Source: Dysidea avara
Taxonomy: Eukaryota; Porifera; Demospongiae; Dictyoceratida; Dysideidae
Direction of reading: 5' to 3'
NCBI RefSeq assembly: GCF_963678975.1
Contig: NC_089274.1
Span: 5,506,001-5,570,000 of the forward strand
Length of the DNA: 64,000 nt
Below, piece after piece: positions 34,017-45,925 of the stretch; within the stretch, counting starts at the first letter, position 1, and each line of letters opens with the position of its first letter. A program made the translations under genes and the position numbers. The notes under the pieces are model-generated. The model was not told the origin of the DNA, ran no database searches, and was given only the letters and a program-made list of their open reading frames with translations.

Positions 34017-37000
34017 AAGACACACGGTAGTGTGTCGTGCGGCTCAAGAAGCCGGCGCGCAACACCCGTGAGTATATTGACAGGAAGAACGAAAATGCAA
34101 TTTTTGCACCTCTATAGCTCTGTGCTGCCTCAATGAAACAAGACGATTTTTGCTGTGGACACTCCCTCCAACTTCAGTACTCCACATTCCAAATTTTAGC
34201 AAAACCGCTTCAAGCATTCCTGAGATATGCGACTTCAAAAATTGGCTTAGTTTCTTACTTTTATTTTTCTTCTTATTTTTCTTCCTCTTTTTGCACACTT
34301 TACAAAAACTGCTATAAAACGCGAACGCTACATCCGATTGCCTTGAAATTTGGCACACAGAAGGGGGGTATAAAGGTGCATCTCGGTACCAACTTTGGCT
34401 ATAATACGATAAATAGGCAAGGAGTTATTAGCGATTATTCACGAAAAATAACACCAATATGTTGTCACGCCTACAGGGTAAACCGCGTATGGGAAGAAGC
34501 TGAAGGTGAATAAGTTAACTATTGAACCTCAAACCTTTTGTGATTTGAAAGAAATTGAGCTAAAAACCAGGAAGATACAACGAAAAAACCAACAGTATTT
34601 AACAATTATGCAATCAAGATTAGCTAATATAAAACGACTACTTGCTACGCCTACCAAAAAAACTGCTTGGGGTAATGCTTTGAAATTCGCTGTACAGATG
34701 GAGTAATCATCTTAGAAAGGCTCTTCAATGGTGTAGAAGAATCAGACTTAAAGCCACGGAGTTATAACACACAATCCAACTTGGTGTAGAAAGTACGAGA
34801 TTAAGATACTCTAATAGAGCAGTCATCCTAATAGAGCAGTCACCCTGAAAAGAATTCAACAGATCAGCTAGAAACAAGTAACCCGTATAGAGTTCAGCTA
34901 CAAACAAATCACCCTGTAGAGAGATCAGCTAGAAGAAGTTATCTTGTAGAGAGTTCAGCTACAAACAATTCACCCTGTACAGAGATCAGCTAGAAGAAAT
35001 TACCTTGTGGAGAGTTCAGCTACAAACAAATCACCCTGTAGAGAGATCAGCTAGAAGAAGTCACCTTGTAGAGAGTTCAGTTACAAAGAAACCACCATGT
35101 AGAGAGTTCAGCTGCAAACAAATAACCTGTAGAGAGTTCAGCTACAAACAAATCACCCTGTAGAGAGATCAGCTAGAAGAAGTCACCTTGTAGAGAGTTC
35201 AGTTACAAAGAAACCGCCATGTAGAGAGTTCAGCTACAAACTAGTGACCCTGTAGAGACATCAGCTAGAAGAAGTTACCATGTACAGAGTTCAGCTACAA
35301 AGAAACCATTATGTAGAGAGTTCAACTACAAACAAGTGATCCTGTAGAGACATCAGCTAGAAGAAGTTACCTTGTAGAGAGTTCAGCTACAAAGAAACTA
35401 TCATGTAGAGAGTTCAGCTGCAAACAAATCACCTGTGGAGAGTTCAGCTACAAACAAATCACCCTGTACAGACATCAGCTAGAAGAAGTTACCTTGTAGA
35501 GAGTTCAGCTACAAACAATTCACCCTGTACAGAGGTCAGCTAGAAAAAATTACCTTGTGGAGAGTTCAGCTACAAACAAATCATCCTATAGAGAGATCAG
35601 CTAGAAGAAGTCGCCTTGTAGAGAGTTCAGTTACAAAGAAACCACCATGTAGAGAGTTCAGCTGCAAACAAATCACCTGTAGAGAGTTCAGCTACAAACA
35701 AATCACCCTATAGAGAGATCAGTTAGAAGAAGTCACCTTGTAGAGAGTTCAGTTACAAAGAAACCACCTTGTAGAGAGTTCAGTTACAAAGAAACCACCA
35801 TGTAGAGAGTTTAGCTACAAACAAATCACCCTGTAGAAAGATCAGCTAGAAGAAGTCATCTTGTATAGAGCTCATTTACAAAGAAACCACCATGTAGAGA
35901 GTTCAGCTACAACTAGTGACTCTGTAAAGACATCAGCTAGAAGAATTTACCATGTAGAGAGTTCAGCTACAAAGAAACCATTATGTAGAGAGTTCAACTA
36001 CAAACAAGTCACCCTGTAGAGACATCAGCTAGAAGAAGTTACCTTGTAGAGAGTTCAGCTACAAAGAAACTATCATGTAGAGAGTTCAGCTGCAAACAAA
36101 TCACCTGCGGAGAGTTCAGCTACAAACAAATCACCCTGTAGAGACATCAGCTAGAAGAAGTTACCTTGTAGAGAATTCAGCTACTAAGAAATTATCATGT
36201 AGGGAGTTCAGCTACAAACAAATCACCCTTAGAGAGTTCAGCTACAAACAAATCACCCTGTAGAGAGATCAGCTAGAAGAAGTTATCTTGTAGAGAGTTC
36301 AACTACAAACAATTCATCCTGTACAGAGATCAGCTAGAAGAAATTACCTTGTGGAGAGTTCAGCTACAAACAAATCACCCTGTAGAGAGATCAGCTAGAA
36401 GAAGTCAGAGTTCAGTTACAAAGAAACGACCATGTAGAGAGTTCAGCTGCAAACAAATAACCTGTAGAGAGTTCAGCTACAAACAAATCACCCTGTACAG
36501 ACATCAGCTAGAAGAAGTTACCTTGTAGAGAGTTCAGCTACAAACAATTCACCCTGTAGAGAGATCAGCTAGAAGAAGTCACCTTGTAGAGAGTGTTCAG
36601 TTACAAAGAAACAATCATGTAGAGAGTTCTGTAATATTATATATATAAGTTGTACATTTACTAATAAAATCAGAAATATTTAAAGTATTTATCACTTGCT
36701 TCATCTTTTCTTCTTCCTGTGGTAAAGAAACAAAAGATAGGTTAAAAAAGCCCCAAAGCCGGCCTATGGCAGGCTTTGGGGTATACAAATACAAAAAGAA
36801 GTGAAATCTAATCCAAAACAGCCAAGCTGTAAAAAAAGGGTACGGCCCTCAAAAAGGCTATGGTGAAAAAAGATGTGAAATCCAAGGTGGCAGCCAAAAA
36901 ATGGCTGTGATGGTAGGTTAATGGTGAAAATTTTTAATAACGACAATTCAGGTGAATTTAGTGCCAAGACCAAGCAGCACCAAAATTCACCCGAATTGTC

Positions 37001-37135
37001 GTTATTAAAATTTTTACAATTAACTTACCATCACAGCCATTTTTTGGCCGCTACCTTGGATTTCACATCTTTTTTCACCATAGCTTTTTTGAGGGCCGCA
37101 CCCTCTTTTTACAGCTTGGCTGTTTTGGATTAGAT
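34017..37135 (+). mobile_element. Composite hairpin-satellite-foldback element, copy 3
   Basis: Terminal hairpin TCAAGACACACGGTAGTGTG (34018); block A to about 34795 (diverged, with a T/C tract near 34255); motif copies 34798-34846; minisatellite 34851-36630 (about 58 units); tail 36631-36805; foldback 36806-37135. Together with copy 4 it makes a tail-to-tail pair sharing one foldback. Confidence 0.75.
34851..36630 (+). repeat. 31-bp minisatellite of copy 3
   Basis: Regular alternation of GATCAGCTAGAAGAAGT units with TTCAGCTACAAACAAATC and TTCAGTTACAAAGAAACC units. Blocks of several units are repeated (compare about 34860-35460 with about 35500-36100). Confidence 0.9.
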
Positions 37136-39736
37136 ATTTACTACATGTCAATTAATCCCCACAGGATAATTTGCAGCTGATCTCTCTACTGGGTGACTTG
37201 AAATGTAGCTGAACTCTGTACAGGGTGATTTGCTTGTACGTAGATGAACTCTTTACAGGATTCTCTCTACAGGGTGACTTGACTCTAGCTGAACTCTCTG
37301 CAGGGTTATCTGTGTGTAGTTGAACTCTCTACAGGGTGATTTGTTTGCAGCTGAACTCTCTACAAGGTAACTTCTTCTAGCTGATCTGTCTACAGGGTGG
37401 CTTGTTTCTAGCTGGTATCTCTACAAGGCGATTTGTTTGTAGCTGAATTCTCTACAGGGTGATTTGTTTGCAGCTGAACTCTCTACATGGTGGTTTCTTT
37501 GTAGCTGAAGTCTCTAAAAGGTGACTTCTTCTAGCTGAACTCTCTACAGGGTGGTCTTTTCATAGCTGAACTCTCTACAGGATGATTCGTTTGCAGCTGA
37601 ACTCTCTACATGATGCTTTCTTTGTAGCTGAACTCTCTACAGGGTGAATTGCTTGTAGCTGAACGCTCTATAGGGTGATCTATTCATAGCTGAATTCTCT
37701 ACAGAGTGATATGTTTGTAACTGAACTTTCTACAAGGTACAGTATCTTCTTCTAGCTGATCTCTCTACAGTGTGAATTGCTTGTATCTGAACTCTCTACA
37801 TGATGGTTTCTTTGTAGCTGAATTCTCTACAAGGTAACTTCTTCTGTAGCTGATCTCTCTACAGGATGACTTGTTTGTAGCTGAACTATCTGCAGGGTGA
37901 TTCTTTGTAGCTGAACTTTCTACAAGGTGATCCTTCTAGCTGATCTCTCTACAAGATGACTTGCTTCTAGCTTAACTCTCTAAAGGGTGATTTATTTGCA
38001 GCTGAACTCTCTACATGATGGTTTCTTTGTAGCTGAACTCTCTACAAGGTAACTTCTTCTAGCTGATCTCTCTACAGGGTGACTTGTTTCTAGCTGATGG
38101 GTTATTTGTTTCTAGCTGAACTTTCTACAAGGTGATTTGCTTGCAGCTGAACTTTCTACATAGTGGTTTCTTTGTAGCTGAACTCTCTACAAGGTGATTT
38201 GTTTGCAGCTGAACTCTGTACATGGTGGTTATTTTGTAGCTGAACCCTCTACAAGGTGACTTCTTCTAGCTGATCTCTGTACAGGGTGACTTGTTTCTAA
38301 CTGAACTATCTACAGGGTGATCTGTTCGTAGCTGAACTCTCTACAGGGTGATTTGTTTGCAGCTGAACTCTCTACATGATGGTTTCTTTGTAGCTGGACT
38401 CTCTACAAGGTAACTTCTTCTAGCTGATCTGTCCACAGGGTGACTTGTTTCTCTGATCTCTCTACAGGGTGATTTGTTTCTAGCTGAACTCTCTACAGAA
38501 TGATTTGTTTGCAGCTGAACTCTCTACATGGTGGTTTCTTTGTAGCTGAACTCTCTGCAAGGTGACTTCTTCTAGCTGAACCTCTACAGGGTGATCTTTT
38601 CGTAGCTGAACTCTCTACAGGGTGATTTGTCTGCAGCTGAACTCTCTACATTTGTAGCTGAACTCTCTACAAGGTAAATTCTTTTTTCTAGCTGATCTCT
38701 CTACAGGGTGAATTGTTTGCAGCTGAACTCTCTACAGGGTGGTTCTTTGTAACTGAACTCTCTACAAGGTGACTTCTTCTAGCTGATCTTTCTACAGTGT
38801 GACTAGTTTCTAGCTGAATTGTCTATAAGATTAACTGTTTGTAGCTGAACTTCCTACAGAATAACTTGCAATGTAATATAATTCTTTAATGGAGTAAGTT
38901 ATAAACGTAGCCGAATGCTCTATTAGGGTGACTGTTCTATTATATAGAGTATCTCGATCTCGCATTTGCAACACGTAGTTGGGTTTCGAATCATAACTCA
39001 GTGGTTTGTAATCCGATTCTTCTATACTACTGCAAGTACTTTCTATGATGATTATTCCAGCTACACACCAATTTTCAGCTCATTGCTCTTAGCGGTTTGC
39101 CTGGTAGGCGTGAAAACTAACAGTTTTTTTATTCGTAAAAATCGATTGCATAATTGTGAGACAGGTTGGGTTTTGTGTCATATCTCCATGGTCTTTATCT
39201 CGATTCTTTTCAAATCACAAAAAGGTACTCCTACGATGGTTACTCCATCTACATAGCAATTTTCAGCTCATTCCTTCAAGGGGTTTACCTTGTGGGCGTG
39301 ACAGACCTTTGACCTTATTTTATGCGAATAATTGATCATAACTCCGTGAATCTTCATCGGATTCCTACTAAAGTTGGTACTGAGATCCGCCTTAATGAAT
39401 CCTTTAAGTGTGCCAACTTTCAGCCTGATTGGAGCACGCATTCGTGTTTTATGGCGGATTTTGCGAAGTGTGCGAAATGAAGTAGAAGAAAAAAACGAAG
39501 AAATTAAAACGAAATTTTGTTTGTTCGTATCTCGGAAATGGCTGGAGCGATTTTCTTCAAATTTGGTATGTAGACCGCTCTAACTGGCCAGCACTTCTCT
39601 AGCAAATTTGATTCCAATCGGATTAGGGATCACAGAGCTACATAGGTGTGAAAATTGCATTTTCTTTCTTCCTGTTAATATAGTCACGGTGTGGCGCACC
39701 GGCTTCTTGGGCCACACGTCACACTATCGTGTGTCT
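37136..39736 (-). mobile_element. Composite element, copy 4 (reverse orientation, no foldback of its own)
   Basis: Reading leftwards from 39736: terminal hairpin (complement of ACACTATCGTGTGTCTTG), block A to about 38962, motif at 38918-38960, and minisatellite 38870-37150. It ends at TTTACTACATGTCAATTAAT, which is the start of the tail seen in copy 2 at 19996-20017. The tail proper is missing and the foldback of copy 3 adjoins. Confidence 0.8.
37150..38870 (-). repeat. 31-bp minisatellite of copy 4 (reverse)
   Basis: About 55 units read as TGAACTCTCTACAGGGTGAT and variants, the reverse complement of the other arrays. The unit order near the end resembles copy 2 array II more than copy 3. 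Confidence 0.9.
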
Positions 39737-39745
39737 TGTGATCAC

Positions 39746-40252
39746 CAGTGTTGGGCAAGTTACTTTGTAAAAGTAACTAGTTACATATTACATATTACTT
39801 GCAACTGAACTATTTAGTTACAGTTACATATTACCCATAAAATAAAGTAACTATAATAATATTACATATTATATTACTTTGTGTTCACAGCCTTAAGCTG
39901 TCACGTGTGAAACTACCACTTTATCACGTGACATGGTTGCGTTGTTGAACAACGTGCAAATCTTGGTTATAAGTAAGAAGCTGGTGAATAAGCTTCATTC
40001 AGTAGGCTTCATTACTTCGTTGTGGACAGGCGTTACTCAGAGGATAATTAACTAGATTAATAACTTCGTTACTTGTAGTAATAATATTGCATAATAGTAG
40101 ACTTGTTACAGTAACTATATTACTTAGGTAACGCGTTACATTTGTAAGTAAAGTAACTTGAGTTATATTACCAATTTTTATAGCGTATTTCGTTATATTA
40201 CTTAGTTACCACAAAAGTAATAATATTACGTAACGCATTACTCCCAACACTG
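39746..40252. mobile_element. hAT-like MITE (507 bp)
   Basis: TIRs CAGTGTTGGGCAAGTTACTT and AACGCATTACTCCCAACACTG-type end are flanked by perfect 8-bp GTGATCAC duplications (39738-39745, 40253-40260). The subterminal regions are rich in GTAACT/AGTTAC words. It inserted at the outer edge of copy 4. Confidence 0.85.
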
Positions 40253-40261
40253 GTGATCACT

Positions 40262-41150
40262 ATGCCAACTAGTGCCAATGTCACACCGCTGATTTACTGG
40301 CACATCACCATTGGCCTTTAGTTACAACAGAGTCTATTGTGCCATATTGGCTTGATTGGGATGATTTGCCAGTTGTGCCTTCACCACCTTGTTGTGTCAC
40401 TTCATTGCATGCTGACTCATCTTCAGAGACATGTCACACCTACAATATAAACAAATCAATTAAAACCACTACAGCTAATTTAACTTGTTTTTGTTGTACT
40501 TTTGTGCAAGTTGCATTAATTATTTTTAGTATTGTGATTTTCTGATGCCAGTTAAACTCCTTGCCTGTAAGTTGGTGCATGTACTTGGTTCAATGTTTTG
40601 TACATTTTTACTGTACTTTTACTTCACGTGGCTTGCTAGCTGGAATTATTTTCCGCGGTTTCCAATGGTCTGTGATCTATAAGATGCATTGTTGCATATA
40701 TACAATAATATGTAACTATCTACTGTATGTTATGTAATGTGTATGCATAATAGGCTATGATCACTGTGCCAATGCAACACTGCTGGCACACACCAGCGGC
40801 CTCTAGTTACAACAGAGTTTATTGTGATCATTCATAACTGATGTCTCTTTGTTTTACAAGTGTTTCCAGGTGGCACAGTGAGTCCCAAGTTGCTGCAGGA
40901 CAGCTTTATCCTTCATCTGGCTTGCTATTAAATGATTTTCCACCATCAGTGTTACCAATAGTACATTAAATTGCTGCATACACTACTGCTTGAATGTGTA
41001 TCTCCAGTGTGTCATCTACGGTTCAGAATATTGTGTATGCACATAGTGTGTACACATTAGCCACACCACTGATGTACTGGCACTTAGCTACCAATTGCCT
41101 TTTATTATGCTGATTGTGCTAACCTTCACCACCTTGTTGTGCATAGTGGC
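40262..41150. repeat. Three diverged direct repeats
   Basis: CAATGTCACACCGCTGATTT (about 40278), CAATGCAACACTGCTGGCAC (about 40771) and TAGCCACACCACTGATGTAC (about 41059) begin similar stretches. These continue with a GGCCTNTAGTTACAACAGAG-like or related segment and, in two cases, CTTCACCACCTTGTTGTG. No gene. Confidence 0.6.
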
Positions 41151-42314
41151 CTTACGTTTTGATTGAGTCACCTTCCCACCTACTATACAAACAAATCAGT
41201 TAATGCCACTATAGATTTTGTGTAAGCTACATTATAGTATTATGATTTTCTGATGTTAGTTAAACTCTTTCCTGTGTATGTATGCGTATCATTTCTGCCG
41301 GCACACCCACTACTCTGAGTGCTGGCTATGGCATTGTTTATACATGCCCTATGGGTAGGTTGTCACATTGGTATATGTACTTGGTTGTATATGTGACCCG
41401 GTCCTAGATAATAAATAATAAAACAATTAGCTAAGCAGGAGAAAAGAAGACATCTAACAGTCCATAGGGCCAGAAATATGGCCCATCTCTGGGGAAGCAT
41501 CTTTGGAGTAAGCATCTTTGTATTTGGATGGGAGAAAAATGGTCTGGTATATAACTCCAATAGCTATTTTGTTCTGAATCCCCAGATTCCTGAGATGAAT
41601 TGTTTGAAGTGTGGCAAACAAGCCGCGAATAAGAGGTTTTCTTGTTCCATGTGCCTGACTGCCTGTTACAGCTATACTGAGTGATTTCTGTAACAGGAGC
41701 ATGAAATACAAAAACATTAGTTTACTTTGCTCGCGGCATGTTTACAGTCCTTCAAACAATCCCCAGAATCTAGGGATTAAGAACGAGGGGTACGACACCT
41801 TCGCAAATCTGTACATGATTTGAAATCACTTCGTGATTTGAAATTGGATTTGTGATTTGAAACTTGGTTTGAAATGTCACGTGTGATTGCCAGTATGATT
41901 TCTAGGGTTATTACTGGGTTCTGAAGGTCTAGGGCATTAGTTCATGATTAAAAACTAGTAGACTATTGTTCGTATTTATCTATGCTGTAAGCTTGTATTG
42001 TTTATAAATGTTTTCGAGACTAGTTTTCAAGCAGCATTAATTACTTCCATGGGCGAATCGCTGGAAATTTGTTTTGTGATTTGGTAGCTGAAGGGCGTAC
42101 GTGATATGTAGAGGTGTCACACCCCCCGATTAAGAATGAAATGGCTATATAAGTTACACCACCCAAATACAAGCAGTCTAGGTACGACACTAGCTATGTT
42201 ATTTGTTAAACCTTCTGAATCAAAAATTGTATGGCCCTGTTAACTTCATCCGTACCATCATAGTCTATATACCCCTGCATTATATCTATGGTACCACATA
42301 CCTCATGATCAGTA
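41151..42314. other. Unassigned stretch upstream of the R2-type ORF
   Basis: No firm gene. A plus-strand frame at 41478-41684 ends with CLKCGKQAANKRFSC and CSMC-type cysteines, but nothing links it to the RT. Short tandem GATTTGAAAT-like words occur at 41817-41875. Confidence 0.35.
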
Positions 42315-45077
42315 TTGTTTTGTTGGTCACGGTGTAAAACAACAAGTCTGCGACTCTCTTACTCTGATGAGTCGTTGAGCTATGGCGACCATCTTCCCAC
42401 TTGGGTTACGGATGCAATTCCTGACTGTGATACTTCACTGTTTAACACTGGAAGTATTACTCCTTCATTGATCAAGTCCTGCCTTCGTCATTGTTCCATG
42501 AAATCAGCTCCTGGTCCTGATGGGCTTACTTATTACCATTTATTTCATTTACCATGCACCCATCACTTTTTGGCTACATTATTTAATAAGATACTGAATG
42601 CTGGAACTGCTCCTGGAAGTTGGGGCCAGGCTCGTATTAAACTGATATATAAAACTGGAGATCGACATGACCCTTTAAACTTTCGTCCAATTGCCCTTAC
42701 ATCGGTGGTTGGGAAACTGTTTCACAAAATTCTTAGTAGGCGGTTAGAGTCGTATTTGAAAGTAAATGGAGTTTTGGATACTACCATACAGAAAGGATTT
42801 GTGTCAGGCATGCCGGGTGTATTTGAACACATTTACTCTTTATCAGCAATTATGCAAGATGCTCTGTCAAACAAAAAGCCTTTGATGGTAACTTTTATTG
42901 ACCTCAAGAATGCTTTCGGCTCTGTTTCACACCATCTTATTTTTGACATGTTAAGGGCAGTCAAAGTACCTTCCTCCTTTTTCAATTATGTTTTTTCATT
43001 TTATTCACAGTTGTCAGTTACAATTACAAGTGATCACTGGGAGACAGCTATGATACCATTTCAACGAGGAGTATTTCAAGGAGATACTCTTTCCCCTATG
43101 ATATTTTTGTTGGTATTTAATCCACTTCTACAGTTGGCAGACTCTTTGAATAATCCATGTGGCTACACATTTCAACTTCCTGTGCCTAATTGTGATAGCC
43201 TACCGCCTGTTGGTTCTTTTGTATACATTAAATGGTCCGAGAGTGGTGATGAAGAACCTGGTTGGTATAAAGCTCGTATTGACAAGTATCTGTTTAATGG
43301 TTTATGTAAACTTGTGTACAAGGAAGACATAGATACAATGGTATTTGAAGAAGTTGACCTCCACCAGGTGGACTGGAAACCTTGTGGTAAGAGGGCAAAG
43401 AGGTTTGTGCCTCTTACTGATAAACCTGCCACTGTTAAATCCAGTTGGAAATCTTCTCCAAAATTTGTCGATTCAATTGCCCATTCAGTGAAGGGTTATG
43501 CCGATGATGCTACCTTGATTTCCACCAATTTGGAAACCCATTCTTCTGTGCTCCAAGAGATTGACAAGAAAGCTGCAGACTTGGATCTAACACTTAAGCC
43601 TTCAAAGTGCGTTTCATTTCTATTTGATGGCTCTAAACATTTGTCACAGAGAATTCCGTTATCAGGTGGGACCACAAAATTGATTACTGAGGGTGGCACA
43701 AAATTTCTGGGAAAACTAATTGATGTGTCTTTGTCAGCTACCAAATCTATTGCAAACAAGAATATGACTTCTCGTCTATCTGGTTTACTAACAGCTACTG
43801 ATTCTCTTCCTGTTAGGGGAGAGTATAAGCTCTGGATTTATAGGAATTACATCTTGTCACTGTTAAGATTCCATCTATGTGTTGATGCAATCACTAACCA
43901 TACTATTAAACAACTCGAATCTATGGTCAGTCGTTATCTTAAGAAATGGTTACAGCTTCCAAGGAATGCTACTCGGGTAATCCTATACTATCCGGGAATT
44001 TGTTGCCCCAGTGTCTCTTGTGTGTCAAGAGAGGCAAAACTTAGTTTGCTTTCATGTATCTGTGCATCATCTGATCCTCAGCTGCAGGAATTGGGCTTGC
44101 ATCTCCATCTTGGTAATGATTTTCTGCGGTTCCAGAATCAAGATTATTCCATATTGTCGGCTGCCCAAAGCCAATTGTCCGATATGCCATCAGCACGGTC
44201 TCTTTACAAGAGAGCTAAGGATGATTTGACTAGTAAAATTACTTCTGACAGTGAAGCCCATCTCAATCAACTCACTGTGCAATGCAAATTTTTGGATTCT
44301 GCTAGGTTAGAAACTAGCTGCAGAACATGGAATAAGTTAATGACTGGATTTCACCCTGGGCAACTTTCTTTCTTGTTGAGAGCATCCTCGGACACTCTGC
44401 CTACTGCTGTTAACCTGCGTCGCTGGCACATACAGTGTGGTGCCAAGTGTACCCTTTGTGACTCTAACCGGCCAACTACCGCTCATATTTTAGGTGGTTG
44501 CCCAATAGCACTATCCCAACAAAGGTACACCTATAGACATAATCAAGTACTGTTCACTTTAATTTCTCAGTTAATTACTCTCTTTTCTGATTGCCAGATG
44601 GTCAGTGTCTATGCGGACCTGCAGGGACATCGTTTTAATGACTCTCCTCCTGAAACCATCCCCTCCAATGTCTTAGTCACTCCTTACAGACCCGATGTTG
44701 TCATCTATAACAGACACTCTGCATCGATGGGCATTATAGAGCTTACATGTCCATTGGACTCAATACATCATTTGGAGTCTGCACACAACCGCAAACTTTA
44801 TAAACCTGAGTATGTACAGCTTTTGGCTGAATTGGATCGTTTGAAGATTCCTCACTGCTACAGAACTGTGGAAGTCAGTGTTTTGGGCCATTTTCAACCT
44901 AGTTCTATTGCTGCAATTAAGGATGTGATAAATTTTACCCAGCAAGTATCCCTATTTTCCAAGGGAAGTGCTAGAAATCTTTTGTTCAAGATGGCCAGTG
45001 CCTCAATTTCTGCTTCACAGAGAATATTTTATGGTAGGAACTCTAAAGAATGGACAATCAACCCGGACTGTTTTTAA
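42315..45077 (+). CDS. R2-type non-LTR retrotransposon reverse transcriptase/endonuclease, 5'-truncated, with Tudor-like insert
   Basis: This 920-residue ORF lacks the N-terminal zinc-finger region expected in this class. RT landmarks: SAPGPDGLTYYH (about 62-75), FRPIALTS (123), FIDLKNAFGSVSH (motif A, 194), GVFQGDTLSPMIF (motif B, 252) and GYADDATLI (motif C, 395). Between B and C sits about 100 extra residues whose core (about 296-356) reads VGSFVYIKWSE, EEPGWYKARIDKYL, LVYKED and VDLHQVDWKP. These are aromatic and acidic positions typical of a Tudor/Agenet-like barrel. The C-terminus has a CCHC finger (CGAKCTLC..HILGGC, 709-730), RHNQVL (742) and PDVVIYNRHSASMGIIELT (793-811), the layout of an R2-type restriction-like nuclease. 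It would nick a target and prime reverse transcription there. No internal stop over 920 codons suggests recent activity. The start codon is uncertain. Confidence 0.85.
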   Translation: MFCWSRCKTTSLRLSYSDESLSYGDHLPTWVTDAIPDCDTSLFNTGSITPSLIKSCLRHCSMKSAPGPDGLTYYHLFHLPCTHHFLATLFNKILNAGTAPGSWGQARIKLIYKTGDRHDPLNFRPIALTSVVGKLFHKILSRRLESYLKVNGVLDTTIQKGFVSGMPGVFEHIYSLSAIMQDALSNKKPLMVTFIDLKNAFGSVSHHLIFDMLRAVKVPSSFFNYVFSFYSQLSVTITSDHWETAMIPFQRGVFQGDTLSPMIFLLVFNPLLQLADSLNNPCGYTFQLPVPNCDSLPPVGSFVYIKWSESGDEEPGWYKARIDKYLFNGLCKLVYKEDIDTMVFEEVDLHQVDWKPCGKRAKRFVPLTDKPATVKSSWKSSPKFVDSIAHSVKGYADDATLISTNLETHSSVLQEIDKKAADLDLTLKPSKCVSFLFDGSKHLSQRIPLSGGTTKLITEGGTKFLGKLIDVSLSATKSIANKNMTSRLSGLLTATDSLPVRGEYKLWIYRNYILSLLRFHLCVDAITNHTIKQLESMVSRYLKKWLQLPRNATRVILYYPGICCPSVSCVSREAKLSLLSCICASSDPQLQELGLHLHLGNDFLRFQNQDYSILSAAQSQLSDMPSARSLYKRAKDDLTSKITSDSEAHLNQLTVQCKFLDSARLETSCRTWNKLMTGFHPGQLSFLLRASSDTLPTAVNLRRWHIQCGAKCTLCDSNRPTTAHILGGCPIALSQQRYTYRHNQVLFTLISQLITLFSDCQMVSVYADLQGHRFNDSPPETIPSNVLVTPYRPDVVIYNRHSASMGIIELTCPLDSIHHLESAHNRKLYKPEYVQLLAELDRLKIPHCYRTVEVSVLGHFQPSSIAAIKDVINFTQQVSLFSKGSARNLLFKMASASISASQRIFYGRNSKEWTINPDCF

Positions 45078-45165
45078 TCTGTATATAATTTAAGCTGTAA
45101 CTTTAGTTTTGTACTTAAATATAATTTTTTTTTTCCTTGCCATGCCCACTGCTGTCCACTGTTGG
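45078..45165 (+). other. 3' region of the R2-type element
   Basis: A short A+T-rich 3' region with a T10 run follows the stop. No target duplication is identifiable. Confidence 0.35.
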
Positions 45166-45372
45166 TCAGACATGTGGTCGCATGTTGTCCGAGGACACAT
45201 AACACATAATATATAATTTGTTTGTAATCATGCATGTTTTCTCATCAATTATTAGTGATGGTTCTCTCTCACTCTGTATAACGACGTGAGTACTTTGCAC
45301 GTTCTTTTTCGTACTACTGCCTGCACTCTTTACTGAAAAACTCAGCAATTCCGCTGAAAATTCACCTGCCAT
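45166..45372 (-). CDS. Possible first exon of a host gene
   Basis: ATG at 45372 lies in good initiation context (ACAATGG) and opens MAGEFSAELLSFSVKSAGSS, then TKKNVQSTHVVIQ. The frame is open to 45166. ACAGA followed by GTGAGA (about 45280) could be a splice donor, which would give an exon of about 32 codons. Upstream is less A+T-rich. No family recognised and no partner exon found. It could be chance. Confidence 0.3.
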   Translation of the reverse strand: MAGEFSAELLSFSVKSAGSSTKKNVQSTHVVIQSEREPSLIIDEKTCMITNKLYIMCYVSSDNMRPHV

Positions 45373-45475
45373 TGTTATCTCCCTAGCCGTTTCCAAGAAA
45401 AATAAGCGTGCGCCCAATTGAATGGTAATCGACCCCGGATGCTGTGGTTTTCTCAAAAATTACCTGTACAGTTAA

Positions 45476-45794
45476 GGCCAATGAAACTTGATTAGCAGTT
45501 TCGCGTCATCGCCCGCATGCTTTTGATACACCCGCATGGAATTTCATTATTGGTATTTCAGATCGAAATACTCTAATAGAACGGTCACTTTTACTCTAAT
45601 AGAGCAATCAGCTATACCCTAATGGAAAAATCACTTGTTATAGATTAGTGACGTACCTTAGCTATTTAATGCAAGAGTAACCAGTGTAGATCTCACTGCT
45701 TTTGGAAAAATAATGAATAATGAATAATAACCGCCCGCCTGCATCAAATTTTCAAACATCTGAGCGAGAAACTGGTAATCAAGTTTCATTGGCC
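45476..45794. mobile_element. Harbinger-like MITE (319 bp)
   Basis: TIRs GGCCAATGAAACTTGATTA and TAATCAAGTTTCATTGGCC are flanked by TAA on both sides (45473-45475 and 45795-45797), the 3-bp target of PIF/Harbinger. The interior holds two copies of the dispersed motif (45566-45620). It lies just upstream of the possible exon at 45372. Confidence 0.75.
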
Positions 45795-45925
45795 TAACGA
45801 GGTCCACAACGTGAAAAATGATGTTGTAAGAAACAAGTACGGTAATCGCCGACTGTTGCAGAATGTTACCCCTTAATACCCCATCACATGATACCACGCA
45901 CTCAAGTGCCGCGTACCACTGGAGC

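Noticed and set aside
43172..43759. Minus-strand open frames inside the R2-type ORF
   Set aside because: They are antisense shadows of a well-supported coding region; the same holds for those opposite the BEL/Pao ORFs (49-54 kb).
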